Origin: Tetranychus cinnabarinus | Lineage: Eukaryota > Arthropoda > Arachnida > Trombidiformes > Tetranychidae | Reading direction: 5' to 3' | Length of the DNA stretch: 64,000 bases | NCBI GenBank assembly: GCA_022266195.1 | Contig: WHVY01000003.1 | Location: forward strand, 124,001 to 188,000 | Part shown: in pieces, positions 50,601 to 58,298 of the stretch | Layout of the letters: every line of letters starts with the position of its first letter | How positions within the stretch are numbered: the stretch's first letter is position 1 | Program-made: the position numbers and the translations under genes | Notes under the pieces: model-generated | Told to the model about the DNA's origin: nothing | The model's input: the letters and a program-made list of their open reading frames with translations, nothing else | The model's database searches: none

Positions 50601-53600
50601 GCTGGAAGGAAAAAAGTTGTTTTACTGAAAAAATTGTGACCATTAACTCCAATACTTACATTGCTTTGACTGAAATCGTAATCAATTTTAAACTGCAATC
50701 GACCCAACTTGACTTCACTTTTAGTTGAATCTTTATCTTCAGCTTGTTCCTCCATATTTGCCGTCAACTCTTCCTGATCTGGTTGAACCTGTTTAGTCAA
50801 TTGTAAATAGGTGATCAAATTAATCGAGTTAACTTAATTGAAGGAGCAAATTGTGTTCATCATCAAAATTAAGGGATGGAAAAAGGTAATAAATTGAAGG
50901 AAAACCGATCGATACAAATCAATGCAAATCAATGGCTCAACTTTATCATGTTTACAATAATGATACCTTAAGGGTCCAAAAACGAGGTTCACAAAAAAGG
51001 CTAACAATCTTATCCTTTGAGTGATCTTTCAGCTTCACCATCTTCAACCTCATTCATCATTTAGATAAATATTGAACAGCATTTAACCTTTTACAGGTGA
51101 AAGACGTTCAAGATGAAGAGGAAATGAAAAGATTATTGGAATGAAGAGAGGAAAGGTTGACAAAGTTCAATGGTTAACATGAGTTAATTGAATACTTCAT
51201 CCCATGCTGTAAATGTCAGACTAAATGAATAATAAAAACTCGAGAAAATGGTAAATTCCAAGTATTAACTTTTCCATTTATTGTAATTCAACTTTCAACT
51301 TTGATCGCAAAAAGGTTCAGAAAATTAAATCTTTTAAATTTCTTTTCCAATTGCAGCTTAAAGTTCATTATTCGCCTTGAAACTGATTAATCAGTGAAAT
51401 CAATGGAATAATTTTACAGACAATTTGCTCTTGAATTTTCTTTTTCTTTTCCGTTTTCTTTTATTCGATTGAATAAATTTGATAAATTCAACTCAAACCA
51501 TTGGAATAAGTTGGAAAGTGAATAAATCTGAAAAATTGAATTGACCTTTAAATTCAGGGGAAACTCAGGAGAATTGAGATTCAACTGATCTGTTTTCCAG
51601 TAAACATTGAATCAACAAGTTTATTCCGCAAGACTTTAGACTTTGGTTCATCTTTTCTGATTTCATTTCATGACAAAATTTCTGGCCAAAATTTCCATTC
51701 ATTTAATTGCTTTACTGAATTTTGATGAAACTTTTTCTTCTCTCTTTCATTTGATTTCAATTTCAAGAAAAGGATTATTTTCCATTTCATAATTTCTCAA
51801 CGAAAAAAAAGATTAATTTTCATTTCAATTGGAAGAGAAAACAATAAAAAAATACTTTTATCATTATAATAACAGTTTATTCATGTAGGCTGATGATAAG
51901 AATTGTATCATCAGAATAATAGAGAATGAAATTTTTCCTTTTCAAATAACAATTTTATCATGAATGTAACATGAGCAGGGTAAAGATAAATAAGTTGATA
52001 ATGAAGATGCTTTTGTCAACATTTTCTCTCTCAACCAAACATGGAATCTGTCGAAACTTTTTTCGATAAAATTTGATAAATTTTCCTTCACTTTTAAAAC
52101 TATCATCAACAGCCAATTAAGATGTAATCATTAATCTTGATCATCCAGCAAATCGTCGGTAAATTGTTGTCGATTGGCTGATATAATAATTTGGAATTGG
52201 GAGTTTGACTGGGAGTTTTTGTTATCATTTTATAATTTTCTGTTTCATTCGCTCATTGTTGACTAATGAATTACTCAATGTAACTTGGTTTATTGTAACG
52301 AGGTGGAAATGATTTGTAAATGTTACGAGTTGGTTCTTCCATTAGCTGATTATCGTTATTCCCACCTGCAACACCAATCCCAACAGCATTACCAACTCCC
52401 ACACTGTTTGGTATCACATCATAGCCAGCCATTGATGTATTAATGTTAATCTCAGTTGGCTTGAAGCTGGTTATTACAGCTATGGAACCTTGAGCATTAT
52501 TAATATGATTAGTCTCGGAGTCGATTTGGTAATCGTTGAAGTGTTCAGTTTCGAGTAACCGTAACAGTAGACTTGTGCTAACATCTAAAAGGTATTCACT
52601 GATTCGTACCATTGAAGCTTCAGTCCACAGGCTGACAATGCTGCACACAAAGCAAATGTAGTCCAACAACGATTGAACCGCAACATATTCAACAACCGTT
52701 TCCATGCCCAAAGGATAGGCGACATTTATCTGAAAGGTTGAATTTACTTGGTCACGAAAAGGTGAATAAAACTGACTGGCCATGATTGCATTGTAAAGAT
52801 AATCGACACAAGGTTCTTCAGAGTACTTGTTGAAGCAAAATTCGGTAAAATTGGCTTCACTTTCAATTCCAAATCTTCCATCTGAATAATGCTCTTCAAT
52901 TCGAACATAACGCTGATCGACCCAAGCCTTGCTCTTTTCATACGATTCCCACACGATACACTTTCGAATGCAAGTGGCTCGATTTTTACAATCGTGAGTA
53001 GAGTCACTCGTCTCATAATTGAAGCACTTTGAATCATGTGGAGGTGGCAATTTGTTGATTCTAGTCCGTTCATAGGTCACTGTTGCTCGATTGTTATTTT
53101 TAGTGTCAAACTGAAGGAATGAAGGATTACCAAGAGATTCGTCCAGTTCGTTTGTTGAATGGGTAAGAAAGATGCCCACTTTGTTAGTGGGCACTCGGGA
53201 GACATTCAAAGTAATATCGAGAAGCCAATTTGATCCAATTTCCTTTTTAGTGTATTTAATAGGAGCTTCCATGCCTTCGAACATGGTGTAACATTTGGAA
53301 AACAAACTCAGATAACTGGCGGGTGCTTGTTGTTGATAAACCGTCATGCAGCTTGTGTAGTTGTTGTTACTGTCCAATACTTGGCAGTCTTTCACAAACT
53401 CGTTGAATGTAGGCAAAAGCTGATTGATTTGGTGCAAAGTAAGATTGGTCAAGTTTTTTCCATCCTCGCCCTTTTCATGTTTAAGGTGCGGAATCCTGTA
53501 AAAGAAGCACACTGAAACAGAAGGAAGTTCAGTGTTTTGAGGTGCGGCAATGTAAACATTGGTTGTCGTCTCGTAATTTAAATACGATTGAGTGACCATA

Positions 53601-56600
53601 ACGGCCATAATGAAGCCTCCAGTATAACTGAAGAGAAAAGCTATTCGACGGTGTCGAGGCTGTCTGCTATTCCCTATTCCCCTCTTTGCCTCATCTGCTT
53701 TCAATGTTCGTGAATCTTTTTGCACCGATCTCTTGGCCATTGTTGAATAGCTTTTACCCGCAAACGCTCCTTTAAGTGATGTCAATGGGTTGCGTTCCGA
53801 GGAAAACTTTGGTTGCAACTGAGGCCAATTAGAAGGGGTTGAGTCAAAGGTTACATGATCTGGTGAGATGCCGTTGCGTTGTATTGCTACTTTTGCCATT
53901 TCATTAAAGGTACGGATTGACATTATCAAGTCACAAAAACACTCTTTGGTTGCATTTCAACTGGCAATGTTTAACGAATGAAAAGATTTACTTTTTTTCT
54001 CAATTTGTTTACTGATTCAGTGAGAAAACTTTACATTTTATAAATGATGAGTTGATTGTTAATGGACGGAAATGGTATCGATTGATTGCTTTCAAGAGGA
54101 AATTATTTGTAAATTTGTCTTTTAATGACATTTTGGATTATCAATCAAATAATTTTAACACTTCACAGTTTAATTTTTGCTCTCATCATTGAAATTCATT
54201 CATGTGACCAACATTTAGTATTTTTCATGATGAAAAACTCTATTAACCTTACACGTTGAACAAAAGATTCAAGATTAATTCACAGTCATTCAATCGTATA
54301 ATTGACTTTTCATTTTCTTGACAAAATTAAAACTTTTCAGTTCACCTGAATAATCAGACAACTGTTAATCCAGAAATAATGAAATGATTCAATTGTTATA
54401 ACAAGTAAATCGAATCGTGTTGAAAAGTTATTCAAATGCCTAACAAAATAAAGTCAACTCTAGTCACTAAAGTAATGATAATGATAAAATCGAGTCTCAC
54501 AGGTCTTATTAGTGAAAACATTAATAATGCAAAAGACTTGACAATGTTCAAACTCGAAGCAAGCCAATTAACATACAACTCGTGAGACTATAAAATTAAC
54601 TCTGATTTACCATAAAATTGAGACGTGATATTTGATTGATGACAACCAAAGGCTTAATTTGCTTTCAACGAACCACTTAAAATTATCTCAAAAATCAATC
54701 GAAAGCAACTTCAGTCATCCAAAGAGTTATGTTTCAATCTTGTACCAATTATGTTTGCCTTCAAATAACAAGAAAAAAATATCGCTCGAAGCAGTTTCAT
54801 ATTGATCGAATGATTAAAAGGAAAGATCTTAAAGATCGACTCTTTTCATTCAATTTGTTTAAGCGATGAACTCTGACAAAACAACTTCTGTTCAAAATAA
54901 TCAATGATCGAGTTCAACAGATGAGGCTGAGAATCCTAATCTAGAGGCCGATTCCCTTCACACATTTGGTGTTAAGTGAACTCGATTTTCATCTAATATC
55001 AGAAATCATTTTTGCTTACAGTAAATGTAAAATGACTTTTCCTTGTCACCCGAAGACACCAATGTTTAACTGATGTTTACCCGCACTTTGACAGTAGATT
55101 AGTAACTGAAGCAATTTTCCGATTCTTTTAGGTTAATAATGGCAACTAGGCAAATCAGGGTTGTAATTGAATCTAAATTAACCTGGAGATAATTTAATTA
55201 ACAATCAAGGAAAAAAGTTGTCTTTTCTCCTTTCATTCAAATCGATTCCCTCAATGATAATCATTAGTCTCTCGACTAAGAGTTGTTTTTTTTGTGTCTT
55301 GTTAGCTCTCAATGGCTGACAAGCAACAAGTTTTTTTGCCTTGCTCTTGCTTTTCTAGAATATACTTGTTCAGAATTTTCAAGTTGAATCGATCGATAGT
55401 CAGCTGAGTTATTACTTGGAAACACTCAGTTTGGATGTAAACTAAACTCGTAGGTGTAAAAGTCAGAAAACAATAAACCAAAGTTGAGTTAATAATAATG
55501 ATTACAATTTGGTTTCGAACGAGAAAAAAAGGAACAAAAAATCCTATCCTTAAACCATTTGCACCAACAAAAGCATAAAAGTCTATTAAATCTAAATCCT
55601 TCAAGCCTAACAATTAAGTATAAATTTTAGCAACATTGTTGAACATGATTTATCTTGTTCTATGATAAATTGAACCGTCTTCATCATTAGCCTTTAGGTG
55701 GTGATGTTGAGCGGAAAAACTGATCTCAATTGTAACACTTTTAGATTGTTATCTAATCAAAATCGAGGCAATTTCAGACAAGATTCAATTCGAACTGAAA
55801 TCAACTGACAGATGAATTTGATTGTCCAGAAAACAGAAAAGGCAAAATTTTTCAATCGATTTATTCAATTCTCTTTTCAATATTGATGCAAAGATTTGAG
55901 TTGCTTTAATAATTGAAAACTTGCTGAGCTTTTTGACCACAAAAAATAACGAAATGTTTAAAATTAAATTTGATTTATTCTCGAAATTCATATTCAATAT
56001 CTATTCAAACCAAGCATTTCCCTTTTCTGCCAACAAATTGCTTGGATCTGCAAAATTTTGGTTCAGGATTCTTGTAGTTGATTCTTTTCATGAATCAAAG
56101 GTAATTTGATATCAATTTTTTTTCTGAAAAAACGAGTCAAAGTTCAATAGACTTGGAGTTCAACTTTTTTCATCCTTATTTTTGAATCATTACTGGGACG
56201 TTCAACAGTTATCGAAGTGTTATTTCATGGTCTATCTTAGTTGATTAAATTTTCATTTAGACTTTGGGTTTACTAATTCATCTGGAAATATTGCTATTGG
56301 AGGGAGAGAAACAAATGAATAATTAAAGTGTTACTTATTAATAATGATAACTGAATGAAAAATAAATGAGATTGATTGACTTTTAATTAGCTTTTTACAT
56401 TTAGAGTCAATTTTGTTTACCATTCAAGAACTCATCATCAAGAGATTTCATTTTTTTATGTTCATTTTAATATTAAAATGAGGAATGGGTTTAACATTAA
56501 AACAAGAGTTTTGAAATAAAATATTAAAAGAAGCCAATTAAACTAACGAAGGCAAACATTGAAGACTTATCAATTTAAATTGAAGCCTTCCCAATGATTG

Positions 56601-58298
56601 AATCAAGAAACAACATTTTGTCTTCATTTTGATCAAATTGATCAATTTTTCCTTCTCAATATTAAATTACGGATAAAAATAGATATTTCACGTTGAATAT
56701 GCTAATTGGTTTATCAAACCAATCAAATAAAACAATAGTAAAAGAATACGAAATTGATATGAAAATGAAAAGATTTACGTTAAAGACCCTCCATCGTATC
56801 TTATACTTGATGGGAAAAGAGCGACTCTCTTAGGTTGGAAAAGTGAAAGCAAAGAATGGATTTGAGCGTGAAAAATGACGATGACAATAAAAGTTGGATT
56901 TATTTTCTGAACGTTGTTATGTTGATGAAGACTGTGAAAGTGCTGATCAACAAGACGAGAAAAATGTTAAGAAGATGAAATGAAAGATGTTAAAAGAGTA
57001 TATTTAGTTTATTTATAGGCATATTTGATGCTGGACAAGGGTTGTCTTGGGTTGAAATGAATATACAAATGTAAAAATCAAATGATCTCTGACATTAAAG
57101 ACCCCTCATTGTGTCTTATATTTGATGGGAAAAGAGCCACCCTCTTAGGTTAGCAAGTTGGAAGGGAGAAGGGACTTGACGGGGGAAAATTAATGATTTT
57201 GATGATTAAGGTTGAATCTATTTTGTGAATGTTGTTATGATGAAGACTGGGAAAATGAGAAAATTTAATGTAAAAAGACCTTAATTGTGAACTATATTTG
57301 CTACCGGACAAGTTGCCTTGTTGGGTTACAAACTGTCTATTTATATTGTCTAATAGACTCTATTTGATGACGAAGTTTGACCGTTATGAAGGTGATGAAT
57401 GATAACAAATTTTGTCTTCATTTCCAATTAATGTGAGTGAAATAGGTTGTCATAAGTTAATCAGTTGTGAGATAATTGAATGATGAATGTATTTGTTAAC
57501 CTTAATCAGTAACCTTTTTCTTTGGAGTATTAAACGAGAATGATTATTATTATCCTTATTATTATATTATGATTACTAGATGATATTGATTGATTGGAGT
57601 ATATTAAAAGGATGAAATGAAAAGGGAAAGGAAAGGTTAATATCTATTGATCTATTTACCTTTTCTTTGTAAGTTTGTCCCAACAATTGGACTGACCTAA
57701 GATCCACTTTACCAGTGATAAGACCTTTACCCTTATCGGCTCGCCATCGTCTCCACCATTTATGGAGGCAACAGTAAAATATTAAACCACAGATAGCAGC
57801 AATCACGGTTAGGACAAAGAGGACAGACCAGACTGGCATGTGAGTCGATCTTGAAATGTCCTCAACAAACTCTTTACCCTTTACCATATTATCATTATCA
57901 TTATTATTATCACTGTAAATTGGAGTATTAATCTTGTTCACTGTTGACTGGAAAGGTGAAAGTGTAGATGATGAGATTCGTGAAGGAAAGTATGATGAAG
58001 GTGATGAAAATGAGTTAACCTTGTTAACATTTAAGGTTGACAGGTTATCAATTGTTGCTTCAGTTGACAGAGTTATTGTTGACAGGATTGATGCTGATGA
58101 AGATGACGAGTATGGTAATGAAGATGAGGCCGATGAGGGTGAACCTGTCATCAGGGTTGGTAAAGTTGACGGTAAAGGTGAGACAGTATAATCAATTGAA
58201 TCTTCCGTAGTTAAATCTAAATCTTTATCAGATGTTTCTTGGAAAGCAACTCTTTTAGTTAAAAACTTGATCAACGGATCAGTTTGAAAGGGAGGCAT
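32615..58298 (-). CDS. Syt1: Synaptotagmin 1, nine coding exons, with a retrotransposon and a nested gene in its introns
   Basis: Synaptic-vesicle Ca2+ sensor for neurotransmitter release; 515 codons. Exons: 58298-57660, 50788-50660, 50601-50527, 49612-49520, 49431-49373, 33827-33713, 33371-33230, 32972-32806, 32743-32615 (1548 nt, frame exact). ATG 58298 has an in-frame TGA upstream. Ser/Thr-rich lumenal domain 1-154, membrane span about 155-177 followed by Cys-Cys (likely palmitoylated), linker with [17 protein letters not shown]2A keeps its Ca2+ ligands ([11 protein letters not shown] and VYDFDR with a later Asp). C2B keeps [10 protein letters not shown], the polybasic [12 protein letters not shown], and [10 protein letters not shown] (Glu at the fifth ligand, as in insects). 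It ends [23 protein letters not shown]. The 15.5-kb fifth intron contains the LTR element 35435-48198 in antisense. The 6.9-kb first intron contains the DEG/ENaC gene 52271-53923 on the same strand. The rest of intron 1 (53924-57659) and the sequence around the element show no other gene. Confidence 0.96.
35431..35434. repeat. Target-site duplication TATT, left
   Basis: TATT immediately before the TG of the left LTR; the same four bases follow the right LTR at 48199-48202. Four-base duplications are common for some Ty3/gypsy lineages. Confidence 0.8.
36033..36039 (+). promoter_or_regulatory. TATA box of the left LTR
   Basis: TATAAAA within the LTR, about 160 bp upstream of the AATAAA signal, placing the U3/R border in the expected order. 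The same element is present in the right LTR. Confidence 0.6.
36196..36201 (+). terminator. LTR poly(A) signal
   Basis: AATAAA in the LTR (ATAATAAAGTC). In the right LTR copy it would direct 3' end formation of the element RNA. Confidence 0.6.
36384..36401 (+). other. Primer binding site, tRNA-Arg-like
   Basis: TGGCGACCACGGCAGGAT starts two bases after the left LTR. It is complementary to a tRNA 3' end, beginning with TGG against CCA. The TGGCGACC start is typical of tRNA-Arg primers used by several Ty3/gypsy lineages; this assignment is from memory of such sites. Confidence 0.7.
36904..47208 (+). CDS. Retrotransposon Gag-Pol plus C-terminal RING/exonuclease-like region, single 3434-codon frame
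   Basis: ATG 36904 opens Gag: a capsid-like helical region and a zinc knuckle C-x2-C-x4-H-x4-C (401-414). The protease has DTG at 522-524. Reverse transcriptase has D848 in FDLAQGYH and the active site YFDD (910-913). RNase H starts near D1059. Integrase has an HHCC zinc site (H1337, H1344, C1374, C1377) and D1406, D1464, E1500 (DD35E). Residues about 1700-1910 are Ser/Asn-rich. Residues about 1920-2097 read like translated non-coding DNA, then Met2098 (ATG 43195) may start a third protein. This has a RING-like Cys cluster (C2494, C2497, C2507, C2510, C2513, C2515, C2518), a TRAF-like finger (C2579, C2584, H2596, C2600), a REXO1-like exonuclease domain (about 2884-3057) without catalytic acids, and a Ser-rich tail. 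No signal peptide or Env features. It is not known whether one polyprotein or two products are made. Confidence 0.93.
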   Translation: MANVQRRRKYGVSADEPIVFEIADATVNEILTSWRVNVPVPCLAKKKLYDCTRTHMLCTGEVMTDADVECLPVTALSNYTVPDWIQACRDRGFTEEEIQTIIRTIGRERDTILRSNLNEINSLPIPLGNIRRFIEILQSLGANLETPPISPNVSHNNPPPPPPSSSHTPNYNESQFLINALANLKPDPFVPEFVKGEDATEFIAKTKQRLAQENVDDSTRLRCFKKALAHELLALANTLDPNISNYNEFLTALSNALKTPAMQYSAQFQLRQLKFNCSEHPNTFLLKLRNALTKAVGPYTEEIFKLELLNHIPHYILHEINTLGYNDDLAKITNLLIRKYFEAEQNKQFNKSKPQNQNQNPRTSNINTYLRKPDNKPHNSRNMPYRPPNSNSNQSSNPPTCTYCKRIGHTVNQCRTKQYRENNPQSRPNPNTRAITAPPATASTSNTQPSSSNMAHTLPLPPEPRSDAIRDPGISFTLHATEAPVPLLTQLGTAGLAHMPSAIFKMCKPNKELVREGRVLLDTGSTISALDSKVAEELGVHVIPYTRSLKGIAAKESVPSHGFAYAVVKHPNMAESRIFRLHIVDNFEPVCIIGNAFIHLYYITIKSDGNEYHTTCQDYPNSPPLNPTFLFRFCTEEETKMVFDTTTLPANNADNNYILDSKAQQTQPKQVTVPVGNATAVIAKCDFHTQEEYAEIKIQPFREKIATRINPDLPQEMQEQLADLIDSFQSSFSKSKNDLGLVPSDICPVKIDLDNQEIPYQQAYSCASHKRVEFQKIIDEMLQNDIIEHSDAPGGSPSILVPKPDGSFRMVIDYRRLNRITKVPRYPMPRIDDCLEVVRGGKYFNIFDLAQGYHQIELPEEERRKTVFVTPDGKYQYKRLPMGLACAPFIFQRLMNKVLDGLIYQKCIGYFDDVPVVGKTFPELLTNTEMVLSRLKEYNLKVKLEKCHFGYEEILLLGHLVSGQGIRPDPKKVEALKNLPYPRNIRELQSILGCYNYFSRYIPNFSTLAAPLYRLISKEKRFKILPDDKKALDILKASLISTTMLVHYDPKMRRKVSADASDHAVGGILLQEDSNSPSYNPQIPIEEVKDWLPLSFYSQKLQKYQKHYSVSEKELLAIFVGVNKFTHYLEGELFLIETDHHALCQLTKTNFKNSRLQRWSIMLSTYNFKVIYRKGSTHPPDCFSRYQNSWSHRKTIDPEEEFLDRIYLIDYVYDPSDYHYYDIGLNALCFNEINHLDDMNCIPAISYTTNFESHHIKPSANSTPSELSKWKETVRSTQQNNPDIQNIINLYKKNDSVALKRYTIRDGLLYRKDINTPFGSRLVIDSQLLKDIFSYEHESPLGGHFGPEKTYLQIARRFWCKYLYDLVKQLCDNCMTCQIAKPTNVIYVDPSTKPIPQEIFERFELDVQGPIVVNQVKKYIIVLVDILSRYVIAKLTNNQTASTVITLLTSVCQTFGFPKVIQTDQGTNFTSEAVHNFLKENGIKHEKSNAYHPQSQGIVERANRTIAERLRSYVIANSTKDLKNTLEASVFAINTSIHKITRFSPYFLVFGRHPRKPLDNLLDFPDQNYFNVNQARKLAYARLHSQQLYQIQRTKSLHQTSPYSLGDFVFVKNESVDPSIAKKFREKFHGPYLVCGIQKGSILLLETEDLGLFSANVSNTKLYRGELTERMKKLKNQYFNPENYLETETFNIQNSTQETESAQTELTNFDSTQAFPPSISNPELDSENASFDSQESSLDPENLDSPLIIEKENFDLNKFLKIPFEVPLNQTNSNSVNNSNSPISQNISNLSQTNNDPSQSFKPTNTIDTDTNNASSSISQEMSDEDNSKSDSTESAKSLIQANSKSSNLPHNSNYIKNQFPIKAKNPKPKRKYLSADKEISQQKVINHSGDIKRQTRAQTRKFAANTYVLFMCYIDTQSSVKLTQAKDKDKLLNISKLSIANQNDPVNKGKTISSPFGTSGDTVNTIVKTIEFSSLDSLCFLSLTRPLQSSSFIKLSVFLNLLLTTKSLNFSQFTFTLFKQFLNSYNLSSFSNSKFQKLLHLLSFISEQISSVQTFPRNSNSLQSSSFKGNYSQFSQTLKLSVLFNLFLLKYFKIVKMNPVKKMTIEQVLPTGQLLRVPTPPKFEDRIQSPSPTPLNKYPDADLVPAKFSEDPETLILVPKPPSLERQYRENREALRAHVTKIMTCPDPSGRKLPSPPPPNTTYNQDNFDFNALVQSDDETDDEISAIRISKELPKVSEPIDPRSKAEPSPDKEDLVDQSITLDITSISPKGKISMAELTKIMGEPKKSKDSNPNAPQKPFAGPINKYKLEVSPFHKVSCTRTLDRNLPSLPNNFPYRPKGPFLKPQVSNSSVPSKNTPESSKDNPDFSTDKPDSSKNTSDTNQTEKVWPKQYLQPSDYDFPPGHYPAPLPTAPLPPFASDERYFEIQSIVKQNAKVFNQIRENFHLMIRQKIYDNVFKDPSIKTMELPFIPHGTVKAYIINPEFPTIDKLVRCAFCEQISVVPRECRSCQKCYCLACINWLRNLASILKLLPLNHPHQFLCIMPQCIQYHSNRDDYPFYQPLSNKTTLEIYDKTLFQCRRTICTGSFPVEEFIEHESKCRIGLFNEQVELFTIEELPFISNPIREKLTQAPKSLSNFLPEHLKTKSYEAPENQKSHDNTWYEKMNLWACLSHMKDENPDDPLLSPIAIRSLTHFSLGFWDSVKQNSDPTHPISEGENFIQHVVGLDPIIGKKVDPKVIKPRPHTIKWSNVPFYLLSDSEEWVKVACGLPPRYVPQVDKIVAPDTGNQLMPFVKINPLERITKEQLTELIKLAEKYFPTLRGLKIEKTIPTCINPRQIVNRRNKLEVAIRDFHRLTSINMPRLKEKTEKLIFENIEHHPAPETTFCIHMAYCRTYGTTFDGRRDAYRPRPIWVVIVDGYRNIVFESFIAQDNIAYMDTQFHGLTQRDIKNAKSFVSVRDQILTFFLTATTIIGSGLVNMIRSLDLSNPEISALQHKFRELTQFFSPYVASPASLSLVAFLLLPAFTLKADAHSPAIEAITGMNLYMSYWQEIEAKAARHFGIHHLNIPQTCGNRKVSKLLSIYRKRVQNNEARWPANWAYVLRNKDIDFRAPCVTPASSVDSAEYSNYGESECNVSVHSFHSDSSHSSQDSKKSNDSKKSQHSNASKTSHHSQFSEHSQPSVISEHYEYVPPVPDTTPQPEINIPLIDIADSSDPTPPLSPVRPTSPEAQASTEQLQSSQDTIVQTISLSSDSNTHSTAKKRKQEVPDEPSSLFPPPRIELEEPASQASTICSYLGDQNESSIESRNSQDPPAAVSVSGPEESSTTSGSSESSGSSETSSSSSSSSSSPSSSNPNRFAQGIQIPYRLPPSPFQRVSIQDRYFPRSTTSQPPSTTGSSGSSTSTNTVIYPSQVRRDIFYPTRQRSSSCDSPRQNE
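42600..43194 (+). other. UTR-like internal segment before the element's third region
   Basis: This stretch inside the long frame is G-poor and rich in C, T and A, resembling the 36382-36903 leader rather than the flanking coding sequence. It contains fragments reminiscent of the LTR (TTTGGTACCAGTGGTGACAC against TTGGTACCATTACCAGTTTT; AGCTTTATCAAGC in both). Its translation has no domain features. It ends at GTGAAAATGAAC, a good arthropod start context, at 43195. I infer an internal leader or splice-acceptor region from which the third protein could be expressed; the frame may be open by chance or by selection. Confidence 0.4.
47238..47250 (+). other. Weak polypurine tract
   Basis: AAAACCGAGGAAG directly abuts the right LTR, where the plus-strand primer is expected. 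It is interrupted by CC, so it is an imperfect tract. Confidence 0.5.
47251..48198 (+). repeat. Right (3') LTR
   Basis: 948 bp, same ends as the left LTR and one extra T in a homopolymer near 47575. It is followed by the target duplication TATT. Confidence 0.97.
48199..48202. repeat. Target-site duplication TATT, right
   Basis: Matches 35431-35434; it confirms the element borders and a single clean insertion event into the Syt1 intron. Confidence 0.8.
52271..53923 (-). CDS. DEG/ENaC (pickpocket-type) sodium channel subunit, intronless, nested in Syt1
   Basis: Two-span amiloride-sensitive-type cation channel subunit, 550 codons in one exon. ATG 53923 was chosen ([11 protein letters not shown]); the frame has only two codons before it. 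Cytosolic N-tail of about 90 residues; first span about 93-115; the post-span block [11 protein letters not shown] typical of the family; a large Cys-rich, N-glycosylatable extracellular domain with conserved-type spacing (CRKC-like [22 protein letters not shown]); second span about 415-440 ([18 protein letters not shown]). The usual GLFLGxS selectivity-filter region is changed to ICFVCSIVS, so pore properties may differ. A Gly/Asn-rich C-tail follows. It sits in the first Syt1 intron on the same strand, so it needs its own promoter. DEG/ENaC genes are strongly expanded in spider mites. Confidence 0.88.
   Translation of the reverse strand: MSIRTFNEMAKVAIQRNGISPDHVTFDSTPSNWPQLQPKFSSERNPLTSLKGAFAGKSYSTMAKRSVQKDSRTLKADEAKRGIGNSRQPRHRRIAFLFSYTGGFIMAVMVTQSYLNYETTTNVYIAAPQNTELPSVSVCFFYRIPHLKHEKGEDGKNLTNLTLHQINQLLPTFNEFVKDCQVLDSNNNYTSCMTVYQQQAPASYLSLFSKCYTMFEGMEAPIKYTKKEIGSNWLLDITLNVSRVPTNKVGIFLTHSTNELDESLGNPSFLQFDTKNNNRATVTYERTRINKLPPPHDSKCFNYETSDSTHDCKNRATCIRKCIVWESYEKSKAWVDQRYVRIEEHYSDGRFGIESEANFTEFCFNKYSEEPCVDYLYNAIMASQFYSPFRDQVNSTFQINVAYPLGMETVVEYVAVQSLLDYICFVCSIVSLWTEASMVRISEYLLDVSTSLLLRLLETEHFNDYQIDSETNHINNAQGSIAVITSFKPTEININTSMAGYDVIPNSVGVGNAVGIGVAGGNNDNQLMEEPTRNIYKSFPPRYNKPSYIE
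56775..57300. repeat. Degenerate tandem repeat with dispersed-repeat core (copies C and D)
   Basis: Two to three degenerate units: TTAAAGACCCTCCATCG... at 56780 and TTAAAGACCCCTCATTG... at 57095, each followed by TTGATGGGAAAAGAGC and CTCTTAGGTT (56807-56837, 57122-57152). A shorter related unit is at about 57275 (AAAAGACCTTAATTGTG, then CCGGACAAG). The period is about 315 bp between the first two. The core is the reverse complement of the repeat at 1141 and 2750. It lies in the first Syt1 intron. Confidence 0.6.
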
